DNA of 64,000 nucleotides from Tragulus kanchil (Eukaryota; Chordata; Mammalia; Artiodactyla; Tragulidae). The translations under genes and the position numbers were made by a program. The DNA lies in contig JAIOJX010000025.1 of the NCBI GenBank assembly GCA_022376925.1, forward strand, positions 93,461,608 through 93,525,607, given 5' to 3'. This document shows, in pieces, positions 61,638-64,000 of this stretch (the stretch's first letter is position 1; every line of letters starts with the position of its first letter). The notes below the pieces were generated by a model. That model saw only the letters and a list, made by a program, of their open reading frames with translations. It was not told the origin of the DNA and searched no databases.

Positions 61638-63984
61638 CATAAGTGATCATAAGAAAGTACTTCAAATTGTGTATTTTCTCATAGTCTGATAGTCTGGTAG
61701 TACAAGGTCAATGTGTTGACTATGTTGGTTTCTTTTGAGATCTCTCTGAATCTGGCTTGTAGTTGGCCATCTTCTGTCAGTATCCTCACATGGTCTTCCC
61801 TCTGTGCATGTCTGTGTCCATGTTTCCTTTTCTTATAAGGGACACTGGTTATATTGGATCAGGGCCTACTTGAATGACTTCATTTTATCTAAATTACCTC
61901 TTTAAAAACTCTATCCCCAGACACAGTCCATTCTGAGGTCCTGGGACTTCAGCATGAATTTATGTATAGTTTCAGCCCATAACAATTTCCAACACATGAT
62001 TTCTAAAATATTTTCATGTTTTAAAGGAATGAGTTTAAAATTTTTCTTTGTTTTATACTCCACCTCTTACTTTTCTATTTGCCTTCCTCTTCAGTCTTTT
62101 TTTTACCATTCCATCAACTAAAGTTGTACTGATATTATCACACTAGAAAATCATACATAATACCACCCTCCCTTCATGCTAAAGGGCTTCTGAGGTGGTT
62201 CAGTGGTAAAGAATCTGACTGCCAATACAAGATATGCAGGGAGTAAGTTTTATCCCTGAGCTGGAATGATCCCCTGGAGAAATAAATAGGTTAGATTAGG
62301 TTTCTAACTGAAATAAAACTTCTTTAAGTGATGACTGCAAGTCTTCTAGCACCAATTTCTGTAAATGCATATCCGTCAATCACAACACTGTAAAAGCTCT
62401 GTTCTTTGGCATGAAGACACTGGCTTATCAAAATTTTCAGTAAACTAAGTTAACTGAAGTTGACTCTTCCAGATTATTTTTTTAATTTGTTTCTCTCCCA
62501 GGGTTTATGAGTAAATAAAAGGACAACTGTTAATTTTAAAAATCCAGAAACATCCATTTATCTGGAAATTTTCTATTTTTTGAAAAGTTGAGCTCTAAGT
62601 ATTCCTCAACTTAATCTGTTTCTTCACCCTCTCACCCCTTCTTCCCCCAAGGCAATGCAAATAGCAGTCATCTGGCCATTTCCCGTAACTGAATGTAATG
62701 GTCTGAATGTTTATGTTCCCCCTGAACTTGCATGTTGAAGTTCAAACCACCAAAGTGATTGTATTAGAAGGTGAAGCTTTGGGACATAACTAGGAGATTG
62801 GAATTAATGTTCATAAGTGATCATAAGAAAGTACTTCAAATTGTGTATTTTCTCATAGTCTGATAGTCTGGTAGTACAAGGTCAATGTGTTGACTATGTT
62901 GGTTTCTTTTGAGATCTCTCTGAATCTGGCTTGTAGTTGGCCATCTTCTGTCAGTATCCTCACATGGTCTTCCCTCTGTGCATGTCTGTGTCCATGTTTC
63001 CTTTTCTTATAAGGGACACTGGTTATATTGGATCAGGGCCTACTTGAATGACTTCATTTTATCTAAATTACCTCTTTAAAAACTCTATCCCCAGACACAG
63101 TCCATTCTGAGGTCCTGGGACTTCAGCATGAATTTATGTATAGTTTCAGCCCATAACAATTTCCAACACATGATTTCTAAAATATTTTCATGTTTTAAAG
63201 GAATGAGTTTAAAATTTTTCTTTGTTTTATACTCCACCTCTTACTTTTCTATTTGCCTTCCTCTTCAGTCTTTTTTACCATTCCATCAACTAAAGTTGTA
63301 CTGATATTATCACACTAGAAAATCATACATAATACCACCCTCCCTTCATGCTAAAGGGCTTCTGAGGTGGTTCAGTGGTAAAGAATCTGACTGCCAATAC
63401 AAGATATGCAGGGAGTAAGTTTTATCCCTGAGCTGGAATGATCCCCTGGAGAAATAAATAGGTTAGATTAGGTTTCTAACTGAAATAAAACTTCTTTAAG
63501 TGATGACTGCAAGTCTTCTAGCACCAATTTCTGTAAATGCATATCCGTCAATCACAACACTGTAAAAGCTCTGTTCTTTGGCATGAAGACACTGGCTTAT
63601 CAAAATTTTCAGTAAACTAAGTTAACTGAAGTTGACTCTTCCAGATTATTTTTTTAATTTGTTTCTCTCCCAGGGTTTATGAGTAAATAAAAGGACAACT
63701 GTTAATTTTAAAAATCCAGAAACATCCATTTATCTGGAAATTTTCTATTTTTTGAAAAGTTGAGCTCTAAGTATTCCTCAACTTAATCTGTTTCTTCACC
63801 CTCTCACCCCTTCTTCCCCCAAGGCAATGCAAATAGCAGTCATCTGGCCATTTCCCGTAACTGAATGTAATGGTCTGAATGTTTATGTTCCCCCTGAACT
63901 TGCATGTTGAAGTTCAAACCACCAAAGTGATTGTATTAGAAGGTGAAGCTTTGGGACATAACTAGGAGATTGGAATTAATGTTC
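61638..63984 (+). repeat. Tandem duplication 16, unit about 1174 bp
   Basis: Copy 1 is 61638-62811 and copy 2 is 62812-63984. The offset is 1174, falling slightly after a T-run (62099) that is shorter in copy 2. The seam falls inside an MLT1 LTR at gttc|ataagtgatc, cutting copy 1's LTR short. Confidence 0.95.
62185..62290 (+). mobile_element. Truncated Bov-tA SINE head (copy at 63357-63462)
   Basis: tRNA-derived head only: gggcttctgaggtggttcag, tggtaaagaatctgactgcc, gagctggaatgatcccctgg, agaaataaatagg. Confidence 0.75.
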
Positions 63985-64000
63985 TTATAAAAGAGCATGG
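63867..64000 (+). mobile_element. MLT1-type LTR, running off the window (truncated copy at 62695-62811)
   Basis: Start of an MLT1 LTR: aatggtctgaatgtttatgt, cttgcatgttgaagttcaaa, gtgattgtattagaaggtga, ggacataactaggagattgg, cttataaaagagcatgg. The first occurrence stops at the seam of tandem duplication 16, the second continues naturally, so the second one carries the true right flank. Confidence 0.75.

Noticed and set aside
4880..63984. CRISPR array or programmed amplification system based on the regular repeats
   Set aside because: Units are long, unlike each other, occur in pairs and contain mammalian transposons. There is no short repeat with variable spacers and no associated gene.
449..64000. 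TIGD2 or another neighbouring gene of the GPRIN3 region
   Set aside because: No transposase-derived or other conserved coding frame was found; the open frames are short or lie in repeats.

Overview
The window is ruminant nuclear DNA. Bov-tA/Bov-A2 type SINEs, an RTE-class BovB LINE, a ruminant mariner MITE, L1, MIR, a MaLR (MLT1) LTR and CHR-type tRNA-derived SINEs all occur together. It contains one recognisable protein gene: the C-terminal end of a GPRIN-family gene, best matched to GPRIN3 (bases 1-448, + strand), followed by a candidate 3' UTR. The remaining ~61 kb is AT-rich, repeat-laden and without supportable exons, which fits the gene-poor DNA downstream of GPRIN3. The species cannot be named from sequence alone.

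The dominant structural feature is a series of 16 direct tandem duplications. Every one has a unit of about 1.04-1.17 kb, the two copies lie end to end, and they are identical or nearly so. They start at about 4880, 7541, 10221, 12109, 14740, 16566, 20641, 24589, 26972, 29111, 34349, 40598, 44832, 50896, 57383 and 61638. At about half of the junctions a short filler looks like a corrupted version of the sequence that properly flanks the copy. Two pairs of duplications chain, so some ~300-bp segments occur three times. Uniform length, unrelated contents, near-zero divergence and noisy seams together point to unmerged contig overlaps (false duplications), not biology. If so, about 17.7 kb (28%) of the window is surplus and the true locus is nearer 46 kb.

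Layout: 1-2830 GPRIN3 end and candidate 3' UTR. 2830-24590 is mostly unassigned AT-rich DNA with seven of the duplications, microsatellites and a few SINE or BovB fragments. 24590-31345 is a long antisense BovB LINE (reverse transcriptase side at left, endonuclease side at right) carrying a Bov-tA insertion and a retroposed insert, and distorted by three of the duplications. 31430-36960 holds two young CHR SINEs, a BovB 3' end, an L1 3' end and a duplicated Bov SINE. 37000-47500 has Bov-tA, L1, MIR and mariner remnants. 47540-48610 has a head-to-head inverted pair of CHR SINEs plus Bov SINEs. 49290-50430 is an antisense L1 fragment. 53340-53900 is an MLT1 LTR split by a DNA transposon. 56100-57250 has two more CHR SINEs, one inside an older Bov SINE. 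60307-60820 is a well-preserved solo LTR with a 6-bp target duplication. The window ends inside another MLT1 LTR.

No operons, RNA genes or CRISPR arrays are supported. The genes do not work together as a system: there is one gene end and a landscape of mobile elements.
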